In this document: in pieces, positions 9,935 to 20,764 of the stretch
Numbering within the stretch: position 1 is the stretch's first letter
Layout of the letters: each line of letters starts with the position of its first letter
Assembly (NCBI GenBank): GCA_015680685.1
Contig: MNCI01025042.1
Span: 1,007,305-1,044,054 of the forward strand
From: Gnetum montanum
Taxonomy: Eukaryota; Streptophyta; Gnetopsida; Gnetales; Gnetaceae
Reading direction: 5' to 3'
Length of the DNA stretch: 36,750 nt
Program-made: the position numbers and the translations under genes
Notes under the pieces: model-generated
Told to the model about the DNA's origin: nothing
Seen by the model: the letters and a program-made list of their open reading frames with translations, nothing else
Databases searched by the model: none

Positions 9935-10265
9935 TGTGGCCCGATATGTCCTTACATTGGTAGCACTATGGCCCAGAATGGTCTTAAACTATCACTTTTA
10001 ATCCCCTTGCAAAGGTCCAAAATGGCCTTAAACTATCACTTTTAATCCCCTTACAAAGGTCCAAAATGGCCTTAAACTACCACAGTGGCCCACCATGGCC
10101 TTAAACTAGGTGACTCCATGATCTACTATGGCCTCAAACTAGTAACACATGACTCAAAATGGTCAAAAACTATCATTGGCCCTCCCACTATGGCCTTGAA
10201 TAGCATGGAGCCCATCAAGGCTTTAAACTGATAATAGACTTGCTATGGCTCGTAATGGCCCAGAT
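9935..10265. repeat. TTAAACT microrepeat block 4 with a 44-base tandem repeat
   Basis: ATGGCCTTAAACTA units recur here. Between 9980 and about 10080 there are two and a half near-perfect copies of a 44-base unit starting GGCCTTAAACTATCAC (starts at 9980, 10024 and 10068). Further looser units follow to 10265. The block lies between the gag-like remnant of B and the 3' end of its antisense gene, the same place as block 1 after protease. Confidence 0.7.
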
Positions 10266-10439
10266 TCACATACTCATAGCAAATGCAATAAAATCATCAT
10301 AGGGATAAAAGTTTTCACATTACACTTAACGAATAATCATCCATAGCAAATGTAATATGAACAACAATACATAGCATGAATAGCATCACATAGCAAAAAT
10401 ATAGCAAAAAAGTCTCAATGGTAGGTACATTTGGTCATG

Positions 10440-13400
10440 CTCAACTAGTAGCACTAGGTGGGGATGGACGTTCTACTTCCTCTACCAGGTCATTAAAGCC
10501 TGTAGCATCACCTAGTACCTGCCACAACCATTAATAAATATGCATGATTAGTAAGCAAGCATGCATTACATGAGCTAACTCAAAACATTAAAAGCATAAA
10601 AAACTAAAATAGCAGAAATTGATCTAGGAGGATCCTGCATTAGTGACTTCTGGATGTAACTTTACAAGGCTGGCCTCCAAGAAGCAAAGGATATTAGCTT
10701 CAAAAAGTTGCATCTAATCTTCCTAGCCAAATTCAATACCCATAAGGATCATACCTTTGTCCACAATAGTCTATGTGGGTGGCTCCATGAAAAATGTAGT
10801 AGAAGAGGCCTCTCTAGAGAAGATGACAATCTACCTCATAAGAGAATCACTCACAACCATATGCTATGTGAACAAGTCATACACCTGCTTCCCATCAGTC
10901 AGCTCATGAAAAATATCAAGGCAGTGGCATTTGGTAGACTCTTCCTTATACCATCATAGATACATGTTTCGCTTCTACTTATATTGATGCTTATGATTCT
11001 TCTACATCTGTCCCCATTGATAAACCTTTATGCTATAATTATTTTAGTCTTGATTCTTCTAGGCAAGAAAATCCATCTAGAGCTACTACACTACCATGTC
11101 CTACATGGCCTTGTTCTTACCTCTAAGAGCTATCCAATACCTAGCATACCCAATCTCATAGGTACACCAGGTATCATCTCCCTACAATCTAGTCACTATG
11201 GAGTCATATCTGGATTAAAGATCTTTGCTCTCCTCATCTTGGCTAGTTACCTTCTCTTGTAGTTTGTGGACACATTTCCATAGGTGCTCATTAGAGCATC
11301 TGCAAACCCATAGTAACTTTGCAGAAGAAAGCACATACTTGTTAGATGTCTCATACATGTGACAAGACATCTAATCAACTTTAGGAGGAAGATCAGGTAG
11401 AGCATCCACCCTTACCACCTTGGTTGGATCCCACTACAACTTACAACCTATAGGCATACAACAATCAATCAATCTCAGCCCAAATCTAAGCATTTAAGAA
11501 ATCACCAAGATAGCATAAAATGGAATAGCACTACATGCATACCTATCTCTAGGTCTACTTATTGCAAGTAGTCCCTCAACAATGTCTTCCATGAAGGTGA
11601 GTCTATTAAGCATCTCTACCCATGACTCCATGCAGTTGGTAGATGTAGGACTATTGGTGGGAACATATGATACTATAATACAATGATGCAATTAGCACAT
11701 GGCCTAACACAACTCAAGATACTAGAGTAAACAAGGGGAGATAGATGACAATAAGAGTAAATTACTTAGCAAGCCCTTAGGCATGAGTGTAGGGGACTCA
11801 CTTAGCTACATACCATCAAAAAAAGTGCCAAAATCATCCTTGTCAGGGTGGAGAAACCCCTCTTCTTCCAACTACCAAAGGGCCTTTTCCACCTTGTGAA
11901 GCTCATCTCTAGGAGCTACCTCCTCCTCAACTTAAGGGGGGGCTTCCTTTGTTGCTGCCTTAGCCACTGCTCTCCTAGCGCTCTCTTCTCTTTCTACAAC
12001 TAACTCACATATACATAAGGCATAGTATCATTAGCTAACTAATATTATGACATAAAAAACAACATATAAATACATGCATAAATACAACTAAAGCATTTAG
12101 CATCTATGCATACTAACTTACAACATCCTCACGCAATTCTCGTAGCTTAATGTGGATCTTTTTGCTGCTTAGCTTCCTGATCGTAGGGGTAGCTTCCTCT
12201 TGAGAATGTAGGCTCTTGATCTTGGCCTTGGATGATCCCATCATCTCTACTATGTAGTGATTTGTCCTACTCACATCCCCGATACCAACTGGAAGACCCT
12301 CACCCATACTATCACATGAATAATGCAAGTGTCCCACAAGAACCTTGGTCACTACTGATAACAACTCCGCAATCTCCTCTGGAGGGTCCTATGCACATGT
12401 GGTCAAAAACATATATTTTATCCATGGTCAAGATAATTTCTCATGATCCTACACCACCCATCATCCATCATCCCGCATAATCAAAAGCTCCACAAACCTT
12501 CACATGTATCCTATGAAGAACATGAAGTGGACATGGAACCTTGCCTGGAAGTTGAATCAAAGCCAAAAAAATCTCTACATGCAGAATAGTATCTATGTAT
12601 GTGGTCTAATTTAATCTTGTACCCTCTAGTAGCACCTCCTTTATCACTTGTTTCTATTCCACCCCTAGGATCTTTACTTAGGAAAATAGCTTTGGAAAGG
12701 CATGAGCATAGAATAGAGGGTACAACTCCCACACCTCAGGCACTTACACATCTTTGATCAATATGCCTTTGTGAGATTGAGTGGCCCCCAACCAATCCTT
12801 AATATCCTCTCTAAAATCCACCTCATTGCTAGCCTTATCAATGATCATCAACCCATTAGCAAGAATGCCAAAGAGATTAGTGAAGAAGGCCTCACTAAGA
12901 TCCAGCACTACCGTCATATCGTGCACTTGGGTAATGAACCTCCTAACATCGCTGGTAAAAGAGTCAATGATAGTGACCATTTCAGCCACTAGGATACTTG
13001 GGCCAAGGGCCAATAATAGTTCCATTAACCCAACGTACATAAGCTAAGCTATCAATATGTCTAGCGCTCTATGACATAGCTAGTGGTGTGCATCTTCTGC
13101 ATCCTCATATTTCATGATGAGGGTGGCCCTTGTGTGATCCATGATGATTATTGTCACCTTGGTTGAGGCAACCATCACTATAGTACAAATCAAAAGAAGG
13201 TTAGCATTTCATCATGCAAATAGGATGAACTGAAAGGCACATATGCAAGCACATGAGCTAAAATGTAGATATGTACATGACACAAAAGAAGTATGAGATG
13301 GGGATGGTGCTATAGACACCCAGAGTTAATCTCATGAGTAGCCCACTCCTCATCTAACCAGTCATGGGTCCTACATCACTCATACACCTTCGGATGATGG

Positions 13401-14072
13401 GAGATATAGGTCTCTAGATCGTGTCCCATCTACTCAATCACAACTACCTAAACATTCATGCTAGATAAAAAAACCTCTAAGGTAGTATAGTTTAAGGCCA
13501 AAGCATCTAGGTCATCATTCAGGCACTCTTCATCAACTCTAAACCTAGTAATCAGTCATAGAACCATTAGTAATTTAGCATGAGCAAGTAGCAAAAAAAT
13601 ACTGCATAATTCATAGAAGCACTTATCCTCTGATGTAGTAGACAATTCTAAGCATGTTCTGCATTAGAGTATGCAAATGCTACGCATCAAATAGGGTGTT
13701 TCTCTTATTATAACAAGCAAGCCCCATCATATGCCATACTCTAGATAACTACTGAATGTCCCTAGGACCTTTGCCTAAGCCTCATACCCCATCAACATTA
13801 GCAACGGACTCATTTGAGATAATATTTAGAATATTCTGGTTTGCCCCAAGTAGCAATGTCTTAGTGATAGCACTCGTAGCCTCAACCACCAAGTATGATC
13901 ACATGATCACACTGAACTACTGTAATAGGTACTCCAGGAGCTCCTAGGCTCCTAGCTGAAACCACACTACTTGACAATCCACTTGCATATTTGGTGTGGG
14001 GGTGTTGGGGATAGGTTCACTCATGCAACAAAAGATGCCCATGAGCTCAACCATGATCAAAATGGGTTTTAG
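10440..14072 (-). pseudogene. Element B: decayed antisense gene with NIF-like and plant-transposon-like exons
   Basis: Read on minus, exon by exon it aligns with the copies at 22789 and 32792 despite many stops. Exon 2 (about 14072-13600) has KPILIMVELMGIF, LLEYLLQ, SRVWHMMGL and NTLFDA, then HTLMQNMLRIVYYIRG. Exon 3 (about 13450-13300) has HHPKVYE and CRTHDWLDEEW. Exon 4 (about 13130-12118) has LMELLLALGPSILVAEMVTI, LSEAFFTNLFGILANG, ELYPLFYAHAFPK and GTRLN, ending at GTT|GTAAGT. Exon 5 lies near 11960-11810. Exon 6 (about 11690-11540) reads ESWVEMLNRLTFMEDIVEG. Exon 7 (about 11450-11150) has WDPTKVVRVDALPDLPP and YEIGYARYWIAL. A last exon lies near 10515-10440 (LGDATGFNDLVEEVERPSPP, stop). 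Exon 1 was not found. It is the oldest-looking copy. Confidence 0.6.
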
Positions 14073-14079
14073 CAACACC

Positions 14080-14700
14080 CTACAATCACTAAGCAATAGG
14101 CAAAGCATTAGTATAAATACATAGATGCAAAATTTTGATATAAATATTTTAAATTATTAATATAAATTAGCCAAAATGCCTAATTTCATAATACACCCTA
14201 GGGCTCAATGGGTATAGGACATCAATTAACTTGTTTCACGCACCTAGAACTCACTGGGGTATAGCATACTTCATAGGATTAAAAAAATTTTCTAACTCTA
14301 GGCTACCTCAATGAAGAGAGTAGTCCTAGAAATAGAAATTTTTACTAACACTTATGGTAACTACCCTCTCAACTCTTCACACGTAGAGAGCGTAGTTTTG
14401 GCCCATAGCCGTGGAGAGTAGAGTCTCACACTGTGTCATGCCCTTCACATTGGCTAGGCTTTGCCATAGCCTTCCCTCTTCCTCACTGCTATTGCCCTAT
14501 GCACAACCCTAGGCGTAGCCCCCAAAATGCCAAAATCGCACTCATGGCACTAATGGCCCTATACCTGGAGACCAACGTGTAGTCTATAGGGTTCTCCTTG
14601 CAATGTAAAAAACACAAATAAGCATTAAAAAAAGGTAAAATAAAGACGCATGCATAGAGATAAGATAAAAGCAAATTTTTATTATACGCCCATCATTCTC
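14080..14700. other. Unassigned stretch at the expected intron 1 of antisense gene B
   Basis: No coding signal. It is AT-rich up to about 14340 and then carries a few GTAGAGAGCGTAG words near 14385-14425 that recall the GCGTAGA words of the better copies. Exon 1 and the promoter expected beyond it were not found. Confidence 0.3.
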
Positions 14701-14734
14701 AACACCCTAGCACAGATCAAAGTTGTGTCGCGTG

Positions 14735-15125
14735 GAGTGCGATGGCAACCATGGCTTGTAGGGTCCCATTGTGGCTCATAATGCATGGGGTACTAAGCAC
14801 CTGCACACAATAAAATGGCACAAATCATGGCCATGCCACAATGTGTGATGGTGTCCATGGCCCATACAGCTACACCACAATGCACAACACACAAGGTCCT
14901 AAGCCCCACAGCCCTAAGCCCTATGCTACACAAAATAAAAAAAAATGAAAACAAACCATGTGTGATGGTAGATGTGGCCCCCTACAGTCAAGCTATAGCT
15001 TGCAATGGTGATCATGCCATAATATGAAGTGGTGGCCATGGCCCCCATGGCTACATTACGAGGTGCAATGCGTAAGGCCCTAGCCCTGTGCAAGGGCCCT
15101 AACCCCACAAAAATAGAAACAAAAG
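14735..15125. repeat. Diverged repeat with CCATGGC words at the join of the two arrays
   Basis: Two clearly related units (about 14845-14940 and 15030-15120) share, in order, a CCATGGCCC word, a GCTACA word, an AATGC word, AAGGCCCTA or AAGGTCCTA, and CACAAAAT. A third, weaker unit starts near 14735. The short frames here on both strands are repeat by-products. The repeat is not seen elsewhere in the window. Confidence 0.45.
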
Positions 15126-15589
15126 AAAAAATAGAAAAACCCCAGTCCACCACAAAACCTTCCCTACCACCATGCCCTCCCTACTACTGCATCGTGCCAC
15201 AAACAACGCACAACCCCAACAACCACTGCCACAACAAGGCAAGTAAGGTAATGCTTCTAGCAAGCCTTGAAGAAAGATAAAAACAAGTAAGAAAATGGAG
15301 GCTTTGTGCTCTTCCTTGCATGCCTCCTCTCTTCCATGCATGTACTACGATAGGTGGATTTGTCCTCTCTCTCCCTCAACCACATTCACCAGCCTTAGGT
15401 AAGTGTATGTGCTCTAGCACATCATATTCCCTAGGATTACGCTCTTCACTAATGACAAAGGCATAAGCAGTAGCAAGACTGTACTCCCAACATTATGGTG
15501 AAATGGTAAAAATGACAAGTTACTATGGTAAAACCACACTTATATACCCTTCTGGGATCATTTAATGATCCACCAACATGAGACTACGC
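15126..15589. other. Unassigned sequence just before the minus-strand leader
   Basis: Contains no protein match that I recognise and no copy of the element motifs. The switch from plus-oriented to minus-oriented element copies falls between about 14.1 and 15.6 kb. Confidence 0.3.
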
Positions 15590-15759
15590 TTGCCACCTGT
15601 ACTGTCCGAAATCATCGGTTTCCAGCTGGAATGAAACAGAAACCAAGAGATCCCTGGACAAGCATAAAAGACCCTACCTTCACTTGAGGGTGAGCTGGAA
15701 TAGATGAAGGTAGAGTACCTTGGGTGGTCCGTATGCGGATCAAACAAGGATCTCCCCAA
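15590..15759 (-). other. Element C: leader scrap next to LTR2
   Basis: On minus it begins GGGGAGATCC, contains ACGGACCACCCAAGGTACTC, a donor-like GAAG|GTAGGG, an acceptor-like TTTCATTCCAG, then an exon-like stretch reading LETDDFGQYRWQA before a stop. It aligns with the leaders at 9329 and 26185 and marks where a further minus-strand element began. Nothing else of that element remains. Confidence 0.5.
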
Positions 15760-16170
15760 TGTATGCCAATATGCAATACGTTGGGTTATGCGTAAACAAC
15801 GTAATAAACATGAACCGGAATATAAACATGCAAGGAAACAAACATAGAAGTAAACGAGAATAGGTAAAAACTGTAACGGATCTTGATCAGAAACGAAACA
15901 ACTATATTGCAAAAATAATGTAGATTATAGTGCACCGGTTTGAACGTAGTTGTGGATCTAACACAAGGTGGACGAAGATCCCTCGTGGATGCAGAGGGAT
16001 GATGGTGTGCTGGTTTGAACTGCAGGCACAGCGTGAAGGCTGTATGCTTAGCGTGCAGGGTTGAAGTCCAGCGTATAGGATGCAGGGTTCTGGATTTTCT
16101 TAGTGTGGGCTACCTGAATTTTTTCCAAGATGCCTCCAATTTTTTCCAACCCTAATCTGGTCAAAAATTA

Positions 16171-16184
16171 GGGTTTTTATAAAA
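16171..16184 (-). promoter_or_regulatory. LTR2 TATA box
   Basis: Minus strand TTTTATAAAAACCC, equivalent in position to the LTR1 and LTR3 boxes. Confidence 0.5.
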
Positions 16185-16299
16185 TTTTAGACGTTAGACT
16201 AGGATCTGAGAGGGGATCATTGGCTGTGGAGTGCTGGACTCTCAGGTCAGGTGACATGTGGTGCGTTGACCAAGTGCAAAAGAATGAAATTTTACAAGT

Positions 16300-16920
16300 G
16301 TACAGCGTGCTGCACACCAGCGTATACTGTTGTATGCCAGCGTATACATGCTGGGCGTGTGAACTCAGCGTACAGACTTGACTAAAACAAAAGAAGTCAT
16401 TCGACCCTCGGATTTGAATTCGGATGTCACAAGAATGATGCCTATGGATGTTCAACTCGGTTGGTCTTGATCTAACATGGTTCTGGAGAGCTTTGATTAG
16501 CATACATTGTGCTACATACTAAGTGTATGCGTTGTACATACTAGGCGTATACGCTGGGTGTACACGTTGTTCGTGCAAGATGTACATGCTCAGCGTATGA
16601 ACTCCAAAGTGCATGATGTCGAGACCAAAATTCAACTTTCTGGAGCCCATGATGACACCTGATAATTACATTGTTCCTATGAGTTTATGCTTTGTACAAA
16701 ACCTTTCTTTGAAGTGCCATTTCTATGCCATCTTTGGGATCACATGCTAGGCATACAAGTCAGTCATACATGCTGAGCGTACATGTGTGGTGTGCACACT
16801 GGTCATGTATGATGGGCGTATATGCTGGTCGTGTATGCTGGGTGTGTATGCTGGGAATATATGTTGGGCGTGTATGCTAGGCATGTACGCTGGGCGTATA
16901 CGCTGCATACTGCATACTTA
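16300..16920. repeat. GCGTATAC-type palindrome array in LTR2 U3
   Basis: More than fifteen variants of GCGTATACGCTGG or its CpG-decayed forms (GTGTATGCTGGG) occur, densest at 16800-16910. The core GCGTATACGC is its own reverse complement. The same word fills LTR3 U3 and intron 1 and the 5'UTR of the antisense gene. Confidence 0.65.
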
Positions 16921-17134
16921 GTGAGAAACAAGTATCTTGAGCTCCGAAGTTGCCATGTTTGATGCCAGATGTCACCGTGGTCGTCTGCGGGTCCCACGGA
17001 ACCATTTCTTGTTGAGTTCAACTCTGCTTGAAGTTATCTATGGGACCCTCAAGCTTCAGTCATGCTAGGGAGCATCATGACTTAGCTCGACTCTTGTTGG
17101 AGAAGTACTAAGCTCAGAATTTTGTGATGTTTCA

Positions 17135-17147
17135 TTGGCCCCTCTTT
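17135..17147 (-). promoter_or_regulatory. Polypurine tract of element D
   Basis: Minus strand AAAGAGGGGCCAA immediately before the TG start of LTR2. The identical tract precedes LTR3. It would prime plus-strand DNA synthesis. Confidence 0.5.
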
Positions 17148-18195
17148 GTTGACGCTTGGAGGAATCAACCCGAGAAGCGTCGACAAACAAGTACAAAACA
17201 CCATAAGCAACTTGATAGAGACATTGTCCTTTGGTACCTGGCCAGACGTCATTGTACCATGTTCAGTAGTACATAGGATTGGGGAAATGAGATTTGTATT
17301 GGATAGGGAAATGGGAACTGTAGGGATTGGTAACCGATCAGGGGCTTGTGCGTGGTGAAGAGGATGTCTGGGTATGTGTGTAGGTCATGCTTATCTTTGT
17401 CAATAGCTATTGTTTAGCCATTTTTTAGCAAATTTGGGATCAAAACATGGTGTGTACATCCTTTGGCGGCACAAGACTCTTGTTTGGTGTTTAAGAGAAC
17501 TTGTTGGTACAACCAAAGCCACGTGATGATGTGTTGCGTTCTTTGGAGGAATAGGTCCTTTGTTTAGTGTTTAGAGGGAACCTGTTGGCGGAGAGCCAAA
17601 GCCATGCAATGAGATGTTACTTGATCATTTGAGACATGAGCGTTTTCTTTCAAGACAACTGCCTTCCTGCCAAGGGCTTGTATGAGAAGGGCCGAGGTCT
17701 TTTTTTTTATGTATAGCGTCATTTTAATCTTATGCGCATGCTCGAATGCCATGTTTTGGGTTGCAACTACTTAAGAATGTTGCAGTGTGCAACAGTGTGT
17801 TCAATGTTGCAGGCTGTACTGGGCGTGTCGAGGATGTAACTAAGTAGAATATGTTGAGGAATAGGTGGGATATGTAACGGGAGATGTACAAGTGAATGGC
17901 TTGATTAGTCTTGTCACGTGTGTTATGAATAACTTCTTACCTTACTGCTATGACGAAGTGCATTCTTGTATGAACACCTCTGAGTGTCATCCTGTAAACA
18001 CAACTCTAAGAAGATAAGAAAATCATGAGTGAGTAAGCAAGCTTAGATTTGAACAGCTACTGATGAAACAAAGGCACCGGATGAGATTTCAAGTATTGCA
18101 TATGAATGGCAGCAATGTTGTTAGGATCAACTGATGACGAGTGAGGCAGCGGCTCTGATGGAGTTTGAATGCAACTACAGATCGGGAGGCTAGAG
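17148..18195 (-). other. 3' internal region of element D with an 80-base tandem repeat
   Basis: About 1 kb shared with element E (27282-28324) and absent from A. Two tandem units with starts near 17461 and 17541 carry CTTTGGCGG or CTTTGGAGG, then GTTTAG or GTTTGGTGTTTA, CTTGTTGG or CCTGTTGGCGG, and CCAAAGCCA. No convincing coding frame. It probably belongs to the 3' untranslated part of the sense transcript. Confidence 0.5.
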
Positions 18196-18660
18196 ATGAC
18201 ATTGCCAGTTTATAGTCACGGTGGACTATCGTGGGTTAGTTTTACATCATAAACCGTTGGACGGTGCCGGTTTAGCATTGTAGCAGACGATACACTACTA
18301 GTTTATAGTCTTGGTGGACCGTGAAGAGGCAAACCAGTTTATAGTCTTAGTGGACTCTGGTGAATGAGACTATGGTAGTTTAATGTCATACCGGGGCGAG
18401 TGCTAGTTTATTGTCATTATGGACATTCTATGGTATCAGTTTATCGTCATGATGCCAAGACGAGTTGTGGTATCAGTTTACTATCATGATGCTAGGATAA
18501 GCTATGGTATCATTTTACCATCATGATGCTAGGACAAGCTATGGTATCAGTTTACCGTAATGATGCCAGGATGAGCTATGATATCAGTTTACCGTCATGA
18601 TGCCAGGACGAGCTATGGTATCAGTTTACCATCATGATGCCAAGACAAGTGTGTACCTGA
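18196..18660. repeat. Microrepeat block after integrase of element D, with a 37-base tandem array
   Basis: The plus strand shows AGTTTATAGTC..GGTGGAC units at 18207-18420, then six tandem 37-base units from about 18430 to 18651. Each has TATGGTATCAGTTTACC, GTCATGATGCCAGGAC and GAGC. In pol sense the core is the same TTAAACT or TAAACTG found in the other blocks. It starts about 10 bases beyond the pol stop codon. Confidence 0.75.
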
Positions 18661-18668
18661 GTCCATGC

Positions 18669-19780
18669 TCAAACATGGAATGATTTCAAGAACAAATGGT
18701 TGGTCGGATTTGCAAGCTCTTTCCCTTCCATGTCAGCTAATTTGAATGCTCTATTTTCATACGCTTTGGTGACAAAGTAGGGCCCTTCCCAATTGGCTAA
18801 GAATTTATCTGGGTGTTCCCGAATGGCTTTGAGTACAAGGTTGCCTTCCTTGATAGAGCGCTTATGAACATTGTGTCGATGGCGTTGTCGTTGTCATTTT
18901 TGGTACCATTCAATCTTATCGAGCGCACGTATACGTTCCTCCTCCACCGAGTCCAAGTCAACAATGTGTAGGTCATTGTTTTTACCTTCATCGAGGAGTC
19001 TGAAGAGTGTGATCCTTAAAGACGGTACCTGTAACTCCAAGGGTAAAATAGCTTCTGAACTATAAACAAGACTATATGGTGTCTTACCTGTGGAAGTCTG
19101 ATGCGTAGTACGATAAGCCCATAGCACGTATACTAGTTGTTCGTGCCATCTTTTCTTGCTTTGGATAAGCATCTTTTTAAGCACTGTAATGATGGTTTTA
19201 TTTGTGGCTTCAGCTTGTCCATTGCTCTGAGGGTAGTAAGGAGATGAGAATGAATGTTTGATCCCTAGGCTTTCACAGAAAGTTCTAGTTTTAGCACTGC
19301 TGAATTGTGGCCCATTATCATTGATGATGGTCATAGGGATGCCAAAATGGGTTACAATGTTTTCGAGAACGAAGTTGCATATGTGTTTGGATGCAGTTCT
19401 TCTAAGGGGAATAGCTTCTACCCACTTCATGAAATACTCTATCGCGGTTATGATGAAGCTATGCCCTACAGAAGACAAGGGTGTTATTGGCCCGATAAGC
19501 TCTAACCCCCATTTTTAGAAGGGCCAGGTGATTTTCGTTGTATGCAACTCATTTGGTGGAACATGTATCAGATTGCTATGTTTTTGATAGATACTGCACG
19601 TTTTGGCCTTGGAGAGACAGCCATACTCCATGTGTGGCCAATAATAGCCCAAACGTCTTATTTTCATTGCAATTGCTTTAGGTGCTATGTGCCCTCCGCA
19701 TAGTCCATCATGTACTTGCTCGACAATGGTTTGGGCATCAGCGCTACTAACGCATGTTAACAGTATGCCTTCATAGGATC
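18669..19780 (-). pseudogene. pol: Element D: integrase (broken)
   Basis: The N-terminal part reads HDGLCGGHIAPKAIAMKIR, LGYYWPHMEYGC and KTCSIYQKH, so the second Cys of C-x-x-C is Tyr. The core has SSVGHSFIITAIEYFMKWVE, TIINDNGPQFSSAKT and YYPQSNGQAEATNK, so the second Asp region and the Glu are kept. One stop occurs at the first Asp region (near 19516, CCATTTTTAGAAG). Another stop follows EWYQK near 18894. The C-terminal part carries FLANWEGPYFVTKAYE and NPTNHLFLKSFHV before the TGA at 18669-18671. Otherwise the core is open from 19478 to 18894. Confidence 0.87.
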
Positions 19781-20764
19781 GACGACACAACGTGTCCCCT
19801 ACCAGTGCATATTGTCGAGAACATTTTCGTACTGCATCCTTTTGTGCATTCATTAGATGTTGCTGTGTTTCACCGTGTAGAAGGTACTCTTTTATGTCAT
19901 CATACCATTCTATTACGTGTGTTGTACTAATGGATGCAATTGGTAATTCATCGAGAGTATCAGTTATGGGTTTAGCACAACTAATTATAGAGCTAGGCAA
20001 CATACGAAACATGTTTGGTGATATGTTTAGAGCTAGCATGGCAAGTGCATCTGCAATGGTGTTATCATTTCTGGAAACATGTTGCACATCCATACTTTCG
20101 AATTTCTTCAGTAAGTGTTTAGCTAAGTCACAGTATGGTTGTAAATGTTGCGCTTTACATGTATAAATGTATGTGACCTAGTTTAAAACTAGTTGTAAGT
20201 CTCTTCTGACTAGAAGTCATGTGATGTTGGAAGCTAATGCTACTGTAAGGCCCCTAAGGAGACCTTCGTATTCTACTATGTTGTTGGTACAGTGAAATTT
20301 GAAGCGGTAAGCAAAGGGTCAGATCTCCCCAGAGGGATAGGTGATGATAGCTCCATCAAAGTTCAAAATGGCTTCGTACTCATCGGGAACTATGTCCATT
20401 GCGCTCACGTTTTCATCTGGAAACTCTCGCTCTATTGTTGCTTGATCATGTGTTGGTGATGTAGTCAGTTGGTTCACTATGGCTTGACCCTTAACTGATG
20501 ACTGCGCTATGTAATGTAGGTCGAATTCAGCTATTATGGCTTTCCAACACGCTATTCTGCTTGACTTGTAAATGTTACCGATGATGGCCCTGAGCACATT
20601 ATCTTTGCAGATTATGTTGGCTTGGTTATGGAAGAGGTAATGTCGCCATTTCTTTAGGGAAAAGACAAGGGCTAAACATGACCTCTCCACCTCGTTGTAC
20701 TTATTTTTGTGGGCCACTAATGCATGGATCAAATAATAAATAGGGACTTCAGTTCCATCGTCTC
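19781..20764 (-). pseudogene. pol: Element D: RNase H plus archaeal-type RNase H (broken)
   Basis: The first part (20732-20320) reads MIHALVAHKNKYNEVERSCL, FSLKKWRHYLFHNQANIIC and CWKAIIAEFDLHYIAQSSVK. The aRH starts AILNFDGA but then jumps to IITYPSGEI: the ten residues present in element E (S-T-S-R-G-G-S...) are deleted. A TGA follows, then FHCTNNIVEYEGLLRGLTVA, and stops near 20215 and 20178. The acidic position of G-D-S-Q in E is R-D-L-Q here. The linker (20093-19790) is open with VSRNDNTIADALAMLAL and EWYDDIKEYLLHGE. The aRH of this copy cannot be functional. Confidence 0.82.

Larger units (their letters stand above)
15760..17134 (-). mobile_element. LTR2 (3' LTR of element D), approximate limits
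   Basis: Read on minus it starts TGAAACATCACAAAATTC at 17134, directly after AAAGAGGGGCCAA, and ends near 15760 before the conserved leader. The length is about 1.4 kb. The U3 part (about 16300-16920) is full of GCGTATAC and ATGCTGGGCGTGTATGCTGG words. A TATA box lies near 16178. Sequence near its ends is clearly related to, but visibly diverged from, LTR3, so D is not a very recent insertion, or the two LTRs come from different events. Confidence 0.6.

Noticed and set aside
15099-15341. Minus-strand frame MHGREEACKEEHK as exon 1 of antisense gene B
   Set aside because: Similarity to the MGKGKEVEG start is limited to a few charged residues; the F-A-E-E and L-P-R-P landmarks are missing.
18196-18651. 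CRISPR-like array
   Set aside because: The units are contiguous 37-base tandem repeats without unique spacers, in plant retrotransposon DNA.
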